Under the pieces are notes generated by a model. That model saw nothing but the letters and a program-made list of their open reading frames with translations. It ran no database searches and was not told the origin of the DNA. From assembly GCA_934793215.1 (NCBI GenBank), contig CAKVOP010000003.1, positions 70,691-134,690 on the forward strand: 64,000 bases of DNA, in the 5' to 3' direction. The first letter of the stretch is position 1; every line of letters starts with the position of its first letter. Positions 52,169-62,004 of the stretch are shown here, piece by piece. Position numbers and translations under genes: made by a program. This DNA comes from an uncultured Clostridia bacterium (lineage in GTDB: Bacteria; Bacillota; Clostridia; Christensenellales; UBA1242).

Positions 52169-54001
52169 ATGAAAAACGAGAAAATTAGAAATATTGCGAT
52201 TATTGCCCATGTCGACCACGGCAAAACAAGTCTTGTTAATGAACTTTTAAAACAAGGAAGTGTTTTCCGTGACAACCAAGTTATAGAAGATAGAGTTATG
52301 GACTCAAATGCACTTGAAAGAGAAAGAGGAATTACAATTTTATCAAAGAATTGCTCTTGCCTTTATGGTGATACAAAAATCAATATTATTGATACTCCTG
52401 GACACGCTGACTTTGGAGGAGAAGTTGAAAGAGTTCTTAAAATGGTTGATGGTGTTCTTTTGGTGGTTGATGCATATGAAGGACCAATGCCTCAAACAAG
52501 ATTTGTTCTTGAAAAGGCACTTGCACTAAAACTTAAAGTTATCGTTGTTGTAAACAAGATAGATAGGCCCGATGCGAGAGTTAATGAGGTCGTAGATGAA
52601 GTCCTTGAACTTTTCCTCGAGCTTGACGCAAATGAAGAGCAACTCAACTCTCCATTCATTTTTGCGTCAGCAAGAGCGGGAATTGCAAGTACTAACCCTG
52701 ATGAAAAGGGTACTGACATGAAACCTCTTTTCGAGAAAATTGTTGAGTATATTCCTGCACCAGAAGGCGACGATGAAGGCCCTGCACAAATGCTTGTTTC
52801 TTCTGCCGAACATAATGACTATGTTGGCAAACTTGCAGTAGGAAAAATTTCAAGAGGTTCACTTAAAGTTGGTCAAAGTGTTGTGCTTTGCAACTATCAC
52901 GACGAAAACAAAAAAGTTAGAAGTAAAATTGTAAGTTTGTTTGTTTTTGAAGGACTAAAAAAGGTCCCAGTCGAAAGCGCAAAACTTGGAGAAATCGTAT
53001 GCGTGGCTGGACTTGAAGGAATTCAAATCGGTGATACTATTTGTGATAGTGAGGTTATTGAGCCAGTTGAGTTTGTCAAAATCGCAGAGCCAAGTGTCGA
53101 AATGACTTTTATGGTTAATGACAGTCCATTTGCCGGAAAAGAAGGTAAATTTGTTACAAGCCGTCACCTTCGTGAAAGACTTTACAAAGAAGCGGTTAAA
53201 GACTTATCTCTTCGTGTGCAAGATGGTGCAACTGCCGAGCAATTTAGAGTTTGTGGTAGAGGTGAAATGCACCTTTCGATTCTTATTGAAAATATGAGAA
53301 GAGATGGTTATGAATTTCAAGTATCAATGCCTAAAGTTTTAATTAAAGAAATTGACGGAGTTAAGTGTGAACCTATTGATAGACTTTATCTTGATGTTCC
53401 AGAAGATTGCACAGGCGTTGTAATGCAAAAAATGGGAGTTAGAAAGGGCGAACTCGTTCAAATGACTCCTCATGGAAATCGTATGAAAATGGAATTCTTG
53501 ATTCCATCTCGTGGACTTTTTGGCTTCAAAAGTGAACTTTTGACAGATACACGTGGAGAAGGCGTTATCAGTTCAATTTTCTATGATTATGAACCTTGGA
53601 AAGGTGCAATTAAGAGAAGAGAGTTTGGTTCACTTATTGCTCACGAAACGGGCGATGCGATTGTTTATGGACTTTTCAATGCACAAGAAAGAGGCGAACT
53701 CTTTATAGACGCAGGAACTCCTGTTTACGCAGGAATGGTTGTTGGTCTCAACCCCAAAGGCGATGACCTTGTGGTTAATGTTTGCAAAAGGAAACACCTT
53801 TCAAACTGCCGTTCATCAGGTGCTGATGATGCTTTAAGACTAGTTCCACCAAAGAAAATGAGTCTTGAAGATGATATCGAATTTCTTGCTGATGACGAAA
53901 TCTTGGAAGTTACACCAAAGAGTTTGAGAATAAGAAAAATTATTCTTGACCACAACTTAAGACTTCGCGAAAGAGGTAAAATTCTTCGCGGTGAAGTTTA
54001 A
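52169..54001 (+). CDS. typA: Ribosome-associated GTPase TypA/BipA
   Basis: 610 residues from ATG 52169 (the frame opens at 52115, which is inside the promoter). GTPase motifs: AHVDHGKT (G1), RGITI (G2), DTPGHADF (G3), NKID (G4). EF-G-like domains follow, then the TypA-specific C-terminal domain (RGLFGFKSELLTDTRGEG, LRLVPPKKMSLEDDIEFLADDE). It binds the ribosome and aids assembly or translation under stress. It is first in a co-directional run with a small membrane protein and dnaB. Confidence 0.96.
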   Translation: MKNEKIRNIAIIAHVDHGKTSLVNELLKQGSVFRDNQVIEDRVMDSNALERERGITILSKNCSCLYGDTKINIIDTPGHADFGGEVERVLKMVDGVLLVVDAYEGPMPQTRFVLEKALALKLKVIVVVNKIDRPDARVNEVVDEVLELFLELDANEEQLNSPFIFASARAGIASTNPDEKGTDMKPLFEKIVEYIPAPEGDDEGPAQMLVSSAEHNDYVGKLAVGKISRGSLKVGQSVVLCNYHDENKKVRSKIVSLFVFEGLKKVPVESAKLGEIVCVAGLEGIQIGDTICDSEVIEPVEFVKIAEPSVEMTFMVNDSPFAGKEGKFVTSRHLRERLYKEAVKDLSLRVQDGATAEQFRVCGRGEMHLSILIENMRRDGYEFQVSMPKVLIKEIDGVKCEPIDRLYLDVPEDCTGVVMQKMGVRKGELVQMTPHGNRMKMEFLIPSRGLFGFKSELLTDTRGEGVISSIFYDYEPWKGAIKRREFGSLIAHETGDAIVYGLFNAQERGELFIDAGTPVYAGMVVGLNPKGDDLVVNVCKRKHLSNCRSSGADDALRLVPPKKMSLEDDIEFLADDEILEVTPKSLRIRKIILDHNLRLRERGKILRGEV

Positions 54002-54015
54002 TAAGGGAGGCAGAT

Positions 54016-54279
54016 ATGCAACAAAATGAAAAGAGGGATTTAAAGATTAAAAGCAAAAGGCTTTTATGGTTTATTCTTGGAATTTTCATTTTTGATGCAT
54101 TCATCTGCTTTCTTTTGTTTAAATACACAAAAATAAATGAAGTGCTTGCTGGCTTTATCGTTATAGTTTTTACTGCACTTATATACTTGCTCTTTTTGTT
54201 TTTGTGTGATAAAATTGATAAAAAGAAGAAAGAAAAACTTGAAAAATCGGGCAAAAAAGACCCATTTTCACATGAGTAG
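54016..54279 (+). CDS. Small two-helix membrane protein
   Basis: 87 residues: basic N-terminus, two membrane helices (about 17-36 and 42-64) and a Lys-rich C-terminus, both tails inside the cell. GGGAGG precedes the ATG. No family recognised. It is set between typA (14 bp) and dnaB (9 bp) and so is co-transcribed. Confidence 0.7.
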   Translation: MQQNEKRDLKIKSKRLLWFILGIFIFDAFICFLLFKYTKINEVLAGFIVIVFTALIYLLFLFLCDKIDKKKKEKLEKSGKKDPFSHE

Positions 54280-54288
54280 GAGGGAGTT

Positions 54289-55719
54289 ATGGCAGACTAC
54301 AAAATAATGCCACACAATATTGAGGCGGAGCAGTCTGTGCTTGGGTGCATTCTTATTGATGTAAGTGCACAAGCAGATATTTTGGGGATTATGAAAGAAG
54401 AGGACTTCTATACAGAAACGCATAGAAGCATCTTTTCTGTCATGATAAAGATTTATCAAAAATCTATTCCAGTTGATTTTATCACACTGTCAGACCAACT
54501 TGACAAAGACAAACTTCTTGACAAGGTTGGAGGTCTCACATACATAACAACACTTACTAATGCAGTCCCATCTGCGGCGAACTTTAAATATTATTGTGAT
54601 ATTGTGAAAGCAGATTCAATAAGAAGAAAACTCATTTCTTCTGGGCAAAGAATTATTGAAGATGCTTATGAAAATGAAGACAAAGATAAATCTTTGCAAT
54701 TCGCCGAAAAGGAAATATTTGATATCGCAGAGAAACAACAACGCTCTGCACTTGAGCATGTTGGTGCGCCAAACGGAGCAATTAAGCATGTCATTGACAA
54801 ATTTGACCAAATCGCGAAAGATCCAACTTCTTTAAAGGGAATTCCAACAGGTTTTACTGAATTTGACCAAATCACAAACGGACTCCAAAACAGTGACCTT
54901 ATATTGCTTGCTGCAAGACCGGGTGTTGGTAAAACCTCTTTTTCTATGAATATTCTTGTAAACGCTGCAACACAGCATAACAAAAAGTGTGCGATATTCT
55001 CTCTCGAAATGAGTAGAGAACAGCTTATGCAAAGAGCGATTTGCTCTCTTGCAAAGGTAAGCATGGCGAAAGCGTTGAATGGGACGATGGACGCGGAGGA
55101 ATGGAAGAGAATTTGGACTGCCACAAAAAAACTTGAACAAAGTGGACTATATGTAGACGATTCATCGCTTACAACACCGGCCGATGTACTTACAAAGTGC
55201 AGACGATTAAAGGCTAAAGAAGATATTGACTTAATTATGATTGACTATATTCAACTTATGTCGTCAGGATCAAACAAGAAAAACGAGAACCGTCAAAATG
55301 AGGTTAGTGATATTTCAAGAAACCTTAAAATCACGGCAAAGGAATTAAATGTTCCTATCATCGTCTTATCACAACTTAGCCGTGATGTCGAGAAGGCAAG
55401 CCGTCCCGACCACAAACCTGTGTTAAGTGACCTTAGAGATTCCGGTGCGATTGAGCAAGATGCCGACATAGTTCTGTTCCTTTACAACCCAGAAAAATAC
55501 AATGATATTCCTCAACAAGACGAACCGGGCACAGTTGAACTTATTATTGCAAAGCACAGAAATGGACGCACGGGAACTGTAAAACTTAGATGGATTGGAG
55601 AATACACAACCTTTGTCAATCCGGGCGAAAAAGTCGCAGTTCAAAAGAAAGAGAAAATTTCTGCTGACCAAATTGAAAGTACACTTGTTGCAAGTGACGA
55701 CGGAATATTTGATGTTTAA
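54289..55719 (+). CDS. dnaB: Replicative DNA helicase
   Basis: 476 residues. It unwinds DNA at the replication fork as a hexamer. N-terminal domain MPHNIEAEQSVLGCILID; RecA-like domain with Walker A ARPGVGKTS (209-217), Walker B LIMIDYIQLM, the arginine finger region KHRNGRTGTVKLRW and DnaB motif SDLRDSGAIEQDADIVLFLYNPE. GAGGGAG lies before the ATG. The presence of dnaB about 15 kb from the DnaA-box cluster is of interest for locating the origin. Confidence 0.96.
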   Translation: MADYKIMPHNIEAEQSVLGCILIDVSAQADILGIMKEEDFYTETHRSIFSVMIKIYQKSIPVDFITLSDQLDKDKLLDKVGGLTYITTLTNAVPSAANFKYYCDIVKADSIRRKLISSGQRIIEDAYENEDKDKSLQFAEKEIFDIAEKQQRSALEHVGAPNGAIKHVIDKFDQIAKDPTSLKGIPTGFTEFDQITNGLQNSDLILLAARPGVGKTSFSMNILVNAATQHNKKCAIFSLEMSREQLMQRAICSLAKVSMAKALNGTMDAEEWKRIWTATKKLEQSGLYVDDSSLTTPADVLTKCRRLKAKEDIDLIMIDYIQLMSSGSNKKNENRQNEVSDISRNLKITAKELNVPIIVLSQLSRDVEKASRPDHKPVLSDLRDSGAIEQDADIVLFLYNPEKYNDIPQQDEPGTVELIIAKHRNGRTGTVKLRWIGEYTTFVNPGEKVAVQKKEKISADQIESTLVASDDGIFDV

Positions 55720-55728
55720 GGAGGTAAA

Positions 55729-56667
55729 ATGGCTGACGATAAGAAAAAGAAAGGTGCAAACAAATTTATAAAAATCACGGCATGCTTGCTTTTTGTGGCA
55801 ATCGTGGTGGGGCTTATAATTTTCTTTGTTCCAACAAACAAGTCAAGCCTTGTTGACACGCTTATTGACACAAAAGAATCTATGTTGCTTTGCGATAGCG
55901 ATAGTAGGGCGAATTACCATTCATTTACAGTTAGAATAAATGCCAACTCTCGAGTTAGTATTTACGCTGATGAGATAGATGCCATAGAGGGTATTGCCGA
56001 CTCACTAAATGAAATTGCTCGCTATTATAACGATTATATAAAGTTTGCAACAAGCAACCGCACTTATAAAAATTACAATGGCAAAGCGAAATCTGCCATT
56101 GAAAAGGCAAATAGTGAAAGTAAAAAACTCAACAAACTTATTACGGACGCAACAAAGTTAACCGATTCAAAAGAGACATATTTGAGAAATACATGGCTAG
56201 AATACAGAAAAGGCTTCTTAAACTATGTTAAAAATTATAGAGACGCTTTTGATGCATTAAAGCGTATTTATGACGGGTGCTTTAAAGAATCTGTTTCAAT
56301 AAACCCAGCCACAAAAACAAACATGGAAGCAGTGAATGCATATATTGATATTCTTATCAATAAAATTAACGACCTTGTAGAAACTGACAAAATGCACACT
56401 GAAACATCTTCTTATGAATTTAACTACGGTGGTCTTGCAACCAATTTTGATAAGTTTGTGACCAAACATGTAAAAGATGCAGTGAGGGGCGAAAATTATT
56501 ATTTTGATAGTTCTGTCTATGACAACTATCAAACTGTAATTGCTTATCTTGGCGAAAACAAATTTGAAAATTTACTTCAAACTGTAAATGAAAGCGGAAC
56601 ATTTGAACTGGGTGAAGATGCTAGCAATGATGCAAAATCTGTGGCTAAATATTTGGGAGGTGACTAG
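55729..56667 (+). CDS. Membrane-anchored helical protein
   Basis: 312 residues: Lys-rich start, one membrane helix (about 14-34) and a long extracellular helical region with many Asn, Lys and Tyr. No family recognised. It starts 9 bp after dnaB with AAGGAGG and is followed after 1 bp by a lipoprotein of similar helical character, so the two probably work together at the surface. Confidence 0.7.
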   Translation: MADDKKKKGANKFIKITACLLFVAIVVGLIIFFVPTNKSSLVDTLIDTKESMLLCDSDSRANYHSFTVRINANSRVSIYADEIDAIEGIADSLNEIARYYNDYIKFATSNRTYKNYNGKAKSAIEKANSESKKLNKLITDATKLTDSKETYLRNTWLEYRKGFLNYVKNYRDAFDALKRIYDGCFKESVSINPATKTNMEAVNAYIDILINKINDLVETDKMHTETSSYEFNYGGLATNFDKFVTKHVKDAVRGENYYFDSSVYDNYQTVIAYLGENKFENLLQTVNESGTFELGEDASNDAKSVAKYLGGD

Positions 56668-56668
56668 A

Positions 56669-57661
56669 ATGAGGAAAAGTAGATTTTTGACTTTTATTGT
56701 TGCCGTGCTTGTTTTAGTTCCATGCCTTGCGATGTTTGCGTGCGGAGAAAACAGAATAAACCCTTATGAGCAAATCAATGCAATAATAACAGAAATTCAA
56801 GCAGATGAAAGTGCATATGAAAATGGTGATATTTTAGAAACAGGGTTTAATGGCTACAAAATAAAAAACCTAGCATACAAAAATGATTCAGGAATGCTTG
56901 TCGAAGATGGACAAGTTTATAACGCCATTTTTGCTGTTTCATTGGATAAAATAATAAAATATAATCCAAGCCTTGAAAATATTAGTGCAAACAAACTTGC
57001 TGATGTAAAAAAAGCATACGATTCTTTTGAGAAGGCATACAACGAGTTCAAGGGAGCTCGTGAAAGGTTTGTTGTGCTTGAAGGCAACGCAAATATTGAT
57101 ATTTATAATGGCTTTTATGCAAGATATAAAGAAGAGACAAAGGGGTATGTGGGAGCAGCTTGTGCTCTTGCAAGAGAACTTTTGTCTGCGTGCGATAAAA
57201 ATTATCAATTTTCAAGCGAAGACGAAGCAGAGAATGCTATTGCAAGTCAATTACAATGGCAACTTCGCTATGACAATGAACTCATCAGGGCTCTTGCGGA
57301 CATAAAGGACTTGATTTTTGTAAGTGCAAGAGGCGAAGAATTAGATAATGAACTTTTAGTCAGTGCTAAAGCGACACTTAAAAATATTGCGACTTATGCT
57401 TTGCGTACAACTTATAATATTGCAGAGGAAAACAAAGAAAAATTTTTAAATATTTCAACCGCACTTGAAAATGAGCGTGCCATTGTAAGTCAAGCACTTA
57501 AAAATTTCTCGCTCTATGAACTGGAACGAGAGTACAATGGTTCACTTGCTGCCTACTATAGAACTGGTGAGACAAAAGAGTTTGATTATGTTCAACTTAA
57601 TTCTTACTTTGCAAATGGTGGCATCTTATCAACATATTTAACAACAATAAACAACTATTAA
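56669..57661 (+). CDS. Helical lipoprotein
   Basis: 330 residues from ATG 56669, after GGGAGGTG; the frame opens at 56588 inside the previous gene. Lipoprotein signal with lipobox MFAC. The mature part is helical and Glu/Ala/Asn-rich, similar in composition to the preceding membrane protein. No family recognised. It lies between that gene and gltX. Confidence 0.72.
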   Translation: MRKSRFLTFIVAVLVLVPCLAMFACGENRINPYEQINAIITEIQADESAYENGDILETGFNGYKIKNLAYKNDSGMLVEDGQVYNAIFAVSLDKIIKYNPSLENISANKLADVKKAYDSFEKAYNEFKGARERFVVLEGNANIDIYNGFYARYKEETKGYVGAACALARELLSACDKNYQFSSEDEAENAIASQLQWQLRYDNELIRALADIKDLIFVSARGEELDNELLVSAKATLKNIATYALRTTYNIAEENKEKFLNISTALENERAIVSQALKNFSLYELEREYNGSLAAYYRTGETKEFDYVQLNSYFANGGILSTYLTTINNY

Positions 57662-57675
57662 TTTAAGGAGAAATT

Positions 57676-59310
57676 ATGAGCAAAGAAATTGCTGACCTTA
57701 TTTATCCAGAGGTCACTAAAACGCCAGAAGATATTTTTAAAATGTACCCAAAGAGAGATCTCAAAGAAGGACAAATGGTTACTCGTTTCGCCCCAAGCCC
57801 AACTGGCTACATGCATATTGGAAACTTTTTCCAAGCGTTTATAAGTTATAATCTTGCTAAAAACACAGACGGCATATTCTTCTTAAGGCTTGAAGATACT
57901 GATGCGAAAAGATTAGTTGTGGGAGCAAAAGAAGTGCTTTATTCAGCACTTGATGCTTTTGGAATACAACCAAATGAATATCAAACACTTGATGGAAAAG
58001 ACATTGGTAACTATGGGCCTTATGTGCAAAGTCAAAGAATTGACATATATAAGGTATTTGCAAAAAAACTAGTTGAAAATGGCAAAGCATTTCCATGTTT
58101 TTGCAAGGGTACTGAAGGAAAGGAAGATGTTTTAAAACAACGTGAAACCAAGTTTAAGGAAGATGACGAAAAAGAATATGATCCTTGTCGCGATTTGAGT
58201 TATGAAGAAGTCAAAAAACATATAGATAACGGAGAAAAGTTTGCTTTAAGACTTAAAACTAAAAACAATGGAACAGAAAGGCTAAAATTTTATGACCTTA
58301 TAAAAGGCGAACTAGAAGCAAAAGCTAATGCGAAAGATTATGTTCTTATTAAAAGCGATGGTGTGCCAGTATACGCTTTTGCACATGCAATCGACGACAC
58401 TCTTATGGGAACAACTATTGTCGTGAGAGGGGAAGAATATATTTCTTCAACCCCAGCACATCTTGAACTTTTTGAGGCTCTTGGATTTGCACCTATAAAA
58501 TATTGTCATAACCCTCTTATATACAAGTTAAATGAAAAAGGCAATCGTAGAAAAATTTCGAAACGTAAAGATCTAGAAGCAAATTTAATGTATTTTATTG
58601 AGCATGGTTATCCTATTGAAAGTGTGCTTGAATATTTATTAAATATGATTAATTCAGGATTTGAAATTTGGAGAAAAAATAATCCGACACTTTCTTGGAA
58701 AGATTTTAAATTTGGGATTAATGATATAACCACAGTTGCTCCAATATTTGATAATATCAAATTAAATGATATTTCAAAGAATGTTATAGCACTCAAAAGT
58801 GGCAAAGACCTTTATGATGCTTGGCTTAAATGGGCAAAAGAATATGATAGTGAATTTGCAAAAGTCCTTGAAAATGATAAGGATAAATACATTGCTCTTT
58901 GTGCTATGGATAGAGATGGTACACCAAAGCCACGAAAAGACATTTATTGCTATGAACAAATGAAAGAAAACTTTAACTATATCTTTAATAAACCTACGAA
59001 CTTTGATCTAGACGAAGAGGATAAAGATAAAGCAAACGAATTTTTGGCTGCATACGCAAAAGTTTACAAACCAGCTCAATCAAATGAAGAATGGTTTGCA
59101 AATGTAAAAGAGTTGGCTGGAAGTCTGGGCTATGCAACGGACAACAAGCTCTATAAGGCGAATCCAGAAGCTTACAAAGGTAATGTGGCAAAAGCGTGTG
59201 AGTTTATTCGTGTTGCAATTACAGGTTCGAAGATATCACCCACTTTGTTTTCCATAATGAATATTTTAGGCGAAGAGGAAGTTAAAGAAAGATTAAACCA
59301 TAAGTTTTAA
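57676..59310 (+). CDS. gltX: Glutamyl-tRNA synthetase
   Basis: 544 residues. It charges tRNA-Glu. Class I HIGH is H47-I-G-N50 (APSPTGYMHIGN), and KMSKS is KISKR at 293-297. FLRLEDTD and the VRGEEYISSTPAHLELFEALG block are GluRS signatures. The C-terminal anticodon domain is long and Lys/Glu-rich. The separate GlnRS in this genome suggests that this enzyme need not mischarge tRNA-Gln. It starts after AAGGAG, 14 bp after the lipoprotein. Confidence 0.95.
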   Translation: MSKEIADLIYPEVTKTPEDIFKMYPKRDLKEGQMVTRFAPSPTGYMHIGNFFQAFISYNLAKNTDGIFFLRLEDTDAKRLVVGAKEVLYSALDAFGIQPNEYQTLDGKDIGNYGPYVQSQRIDIYKVFAKKLVENGKAFPCFCKGTEGKEDVLKQRETKFKEDDEKEYDPCRDLSYEEVKKHIDNGEKFALRLKTKNNGTERLKFYDLIKGELEAKANAKDYVLIKSDGVPVYAFAHAIDDTLMGTTIVVRGEEYISSTPAHLELFEALGFAPIKYCHNPLIYKLNEKGNRRKISKRKDLEANLMYFIEHGYPIESVLEYLLNMINSGFEIWRKNNPTLSWKDFKFGINDITTVAPIFDNIKLNDISKNVIALKSGKDLYDAWLKWAKEYDSEFAKVLENDKDKYIALCAMDRDGTPKPRKDIYCYEQMKENFNYIFNKPTNFDLDEEDKDKANEFLAAYAKVYKPAQSNEEWFANVKELAGSLGYATDNKLYKANPEAYKGNVAKACEFIRVAITGSKISPTLFSIMNILGEEEVKERLNHKF

Positions 59311-59419
59311 AATATATTCAATTTTAAAGTCTTTGCAAATTGTTATAAAGATTTTAAGATTGTCAATTATAAACATAACTAAAAGACAGAACATATTTCT
59401 CAATTTTTATGGTTCAACA

Positions 59420-59453
59420 AAAAACACCATTTTATTTAAATGGTGTTTTTATT
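59420..59453. terminator. Bidirectional terminator
   Basis: AAAAACACCAT / ATGGTGTTTTT between the convergent gltX and SDR genes; the stop codon of the latter lies in the loop region. Confidence 0.85.
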
Positions 59454-60317
59454 TTGTTTCAAAAAGGTCTCAATCCAGTCGAGCATTTTCAATGCTTCGT
59501 CATTTACAAGAGAAAATGGCTTTATTTTAGGCTTGCCCCAAATATTAAAGATATGTGGCGACACCCATTGGCCATTCTTACAGTTATGACAAATAGCATA
59601 AAGGGTTGTGAGACTGGCTTTTTTAGGCGAGTGAAAAATGCATTTCATTAAGCCTTTTACAAGCCAATTTATAGATTTATGATAATGAGTGGTGAGACTG
59701 GTTTGAACGATACCGGGATGACAAATTGAGTATTTGATGTTTTCCCTTTCAAAGAGTTTGGCAAGCGTGAACATTAAAAATCGTTTTGAATTTCCATAGA
59801 TTTTGATATTATTTTTCTCGTTGCTGTAATCGACGTCAAGTTTATTAAATTTCGCTTTTTTATAAGCGATGCTTCCCACTATGACAACTTTGGTATGGTT
59901 TGCTTTTAAAGTTGGCAGTATGATTGAAACGTATAGAAAAGGAATTAAGAAGTTTATCTCAAAAACTTTGTCTAGGCCTAATACACCTTTTTTGTGAGGA
60001 AGATTAAAAACTCCTGCGTTTAAAATCAGTAAATCGAGTTTACAAGATTTAAGGTTATTCGCACTTTTGGCTATGCTTTGTAGCGAAGAAAAATCTGTTT
60101 CAAATGTTTGTGTGAATGATTGAGGATAATGCTGGTAAATTTTTTCTCTTAATACTTGTGACTTTTGTGCGTTTCTGTCCAACAGTATCAAGTTCCCGTT
60201 ATTTTGTGCGATAAACAAAGCAGTGGCACTTCCTATCGCCCCCGTTGAGCCAATAATGGCAACGGTTTTGCCTGAAAAGTTTATATTTTGTTTTTTGAAA
60301 TATTGGTCGTAATTCAT
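59436..60317 (-). CDS. Short-chain dehydrogenase/reductase
   Basis: 293 residues. A glycine-rich cofactor motif GSTGAIG at 23-29 (a variant of TGxxxGxG), LNAG, catalytic Ser in VGSIA, and YGNSK as the YxxxK pair. The C-terminal part is hydrophobic and basic. Retinol-dehydrogenase-like SDRs have this shape, but the substrate is unknown. The ATG overlaps the stop of the upstream HD-domain gene by 1 nt (TAATG), so the pair is translationally coupled. Confidence 0.85.
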   Translation of the reverse strand: MNYDQYFKKQNINFSGKTVAIIGSTGAIGSATALFIAQNNGNLILLDRNAQKSQVLREKIYQHYPQSFTQTFETDFSSLQSIAKSANNLKSCKLDLLILNAGVFNLPHKKGVLGLDKVFEINFLIPFLYVSIILPTLKANHTKVVIVGSIAYKKAKFNKLDVDYSNEKNNIKIYGNSKRFLMFTLAKLFERENIKYSICHPGIVQTSLTTHYHKSINWLVKGLMKCIFHSPKKASLTTLYAICHNCKNGQWVSPHIFNIWGKPKIKPFSLVNDEALKMLDWIETFLKQNKNTI

Positions 60318-61012
60318 TATTCCTTTTCGCTTTCCTCTCGTAAAAGATTCAGCATGTTTTGCATGGAATGTATAAGCTGTAAAGAACCCTTTGTCATGTT
60401 GGGGTTTTGTGCGAGATTATCGGCTTCACCAACATAAAGAAGTTCTTGCATGCAGTCAAACCCATCAAGTCCTTTGTCATCAAAAAATGCGATTTCCCTC
60501 AACATAAGCGATTTTGAAAGTGATTCATGATAAGGATTTGTCGTTTTCCCTTCTTCAATAAACATAAATATATCATGCTTTAAAACTAGGCACTCAATGT
60601 TTAAGGCTTCAGAGACGTTAAATCCTAGTTTTGGTAGAACTCTGTGAGCAATTTTTGCACTGGCTTCGTTATGGTGAAAGAAACTATCAATTAATTTGCC
60701 ATTTTTCATTCTTCGCAAGTGACATTGAGGCTTGCCAATATCATGTAAAAACATTGTCATAGCAAGAATTAATCTTTCCTTTTCTGGCAAATGATAAGAT
60801 AATTTATTTATCGCTTCGATCGAATATAAAATGTGGTCCATAACATTGTAAATATGCCACGGATTGTTTTGCGGTATTTTGCAGGTTGTAATTTCTGGAA
60901 TAATGCTAGTAAGCCATATTTTAAAGTTTCCGTCTTGACGACAAACATCGTAAAATGCTTCACGGGCGTCATCGGCCAATATGAAATTTTTAAGTATTTG
61001 TGTATTATCCAT
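60317..61012 (-). CDS. HD-domain phosphohydrolase
   Basis: 231 residues from the ATG at 61012, which has GGAGAG 6 nt upstream; the frame opens at 61042 without such a site. HD-domain metal residues are seen: H60 in VMDHIL, H90-D91 in FLHDIGKP, and H113-H114. The layout NPWHIYNVMDHIL...FLHDIGKP...FFHHNEAS matches the HD domain often attached to CCA-adding enzymes, which acts as a 2',3'-cyclic phosphodiesterase or phosphatase on tRNA or nucleotides. Here it is alone without the nucleotidyltransferase domain. It is coupled to the SDR gene. Confidence 0.8.
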   Translation of the reverse strand: MDNTQILKNFILADDAREAFYDVCRQDGNFKIWLTSIIPEITTCKIPQNNPWHIYNVMDHILYSIEAINKLSYHLPEKERLILAMTMFLHDIGKPQCHLRRMKNGKLIDSFFHHNEASAKIAHRVLPKLGFNVSEALNIECLVLKHDIFMFIEEGKTTNPYHESLSKSLMLREIAFFDDKGLDGFDCMQELLYVGEADNLAQNPNMTKGSLQLIHSMQNMLNLLREESEKE

Positions 61013-61042
61013 TTTATCTCTCCATTTTAAAAAAAGTTTCAT

Positions 61043-61692
61043 TTTATATAGTTATCTTATCACAACCTAATTCTTCTTGCAACTCATTTTAAAATTTTGC
61101 TCAACTTTAACAAACAAGAGGCGAGTTTAAGTAAGTTGGAGTTTTAAGATTCTGTTCTCGCCTCTTTATATTTATAATATTGTTATATTTAATATAATAT
61201 ATTATATTCTATAATACTGCCATTTATAAGCGACGAAAATAAAACATGTCCGATGGGTTTTGATTGAGATTGACGAAATGTATGTGTAACAAATCATGCG
61301 TGTTATTACCTTTGAATAAAAAATAAAAGTCTGTGCAAATTTGATTTTTGAAAAGGGGGCTTTCGTTGGCTATATAGTTAATCAACAAGGAAGTGATACT
61401 TGAAATATTTTTATTATGAAACTATAGATTAACACATGGTGCAATCATAATGTTATAAATATTGAAAGGCAGTGATAAACACAAAAAATTTTCTTTTTTA
61501 AGACACAAAAAATTGTCGTTTTGGAGAAAATTTAAAAAATTTTTGTCTTTTAAAAATGTAAAAATAGCCCATAAATAAAGGGGGAAACGCCTTTTTTGAC
61601 ATCGAAAGAACGAACACTAGGAAAGGTGTAGGCGAAAATTAAAAAAAATCTAAAAAAAGTTAAAAAATTTTTATTTTTTTTTGAAAAAAGTG
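61043..61692. other. Long AT-rich region before the 23S gene, without a gene
   Basis: 650 bp. A long-loop hairpin AAGAGGCGAG / CTCGCCTCTT lies at 61116-61166 and may end a transcript from either side. AT-only stretches follow at 61170-61220. No 16S rRNA, tRNA or credible coding frame is present. Confidence 0.6.
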
Positions 61693-61722
61693 TTGACATT
61701 ATTCTAGCACATGTGATATTAT
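61693..61722 (+). promoter_or_regulatory. 23S rRNA promoter
   Basis: Perfect TTGACA (61693-61698), 18-nt spacer, TATTAT (61717-61722), in an A/T-rich upstream setting typical of rRNA promoters. Transcription would start at about 61729. Confidence 0.75.
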
Positions 61723-61728
61723 ACTCAT

Positions 61729-62004
61729 GTTCACCTGAACGGGGCTGGTTGCCCAAAGTGAACATAGAACCTTGACAACTACATAATACAAAGTTTTACA
61801 GAATGTAAAACGAGCAAACAAATATTCAAATATTATGCTTATTATCGAGTAACGAAAAGTTATATCATAACAGTGTAATACGAATATCTTTGCAATAATT
61901 CAATTTACGTCGAGTAAATGAATAACAAGAAAAAATGTGAGTCTTAATTTTAAATTTAAGATTAGCGAAAATGCTAAGATTATCCAATTCATTTTTTAAT
62001 AAAT
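61729..62004 (+). other. 23S rRNA leader with spacer-like sequence
   Basis: About 275 nt between the promoter and the 23S start. It begins with a hairpin GTTCAC...GTGAAC and then carries GAACCTTGACAACTAC, like the boxA-type stretch found in 16S-23S spacers of Firmicutes, followed by AT-rich processing-stem sequence before 62005. Confidence 0.55.

Noticed and set aside
61550..61765. 71-residue minus-strand frame over the 23S promoter
   Set aside because: It lies on the rRNA promoter and leader, lacks a ribosome binding site and has a low-complexity translation.
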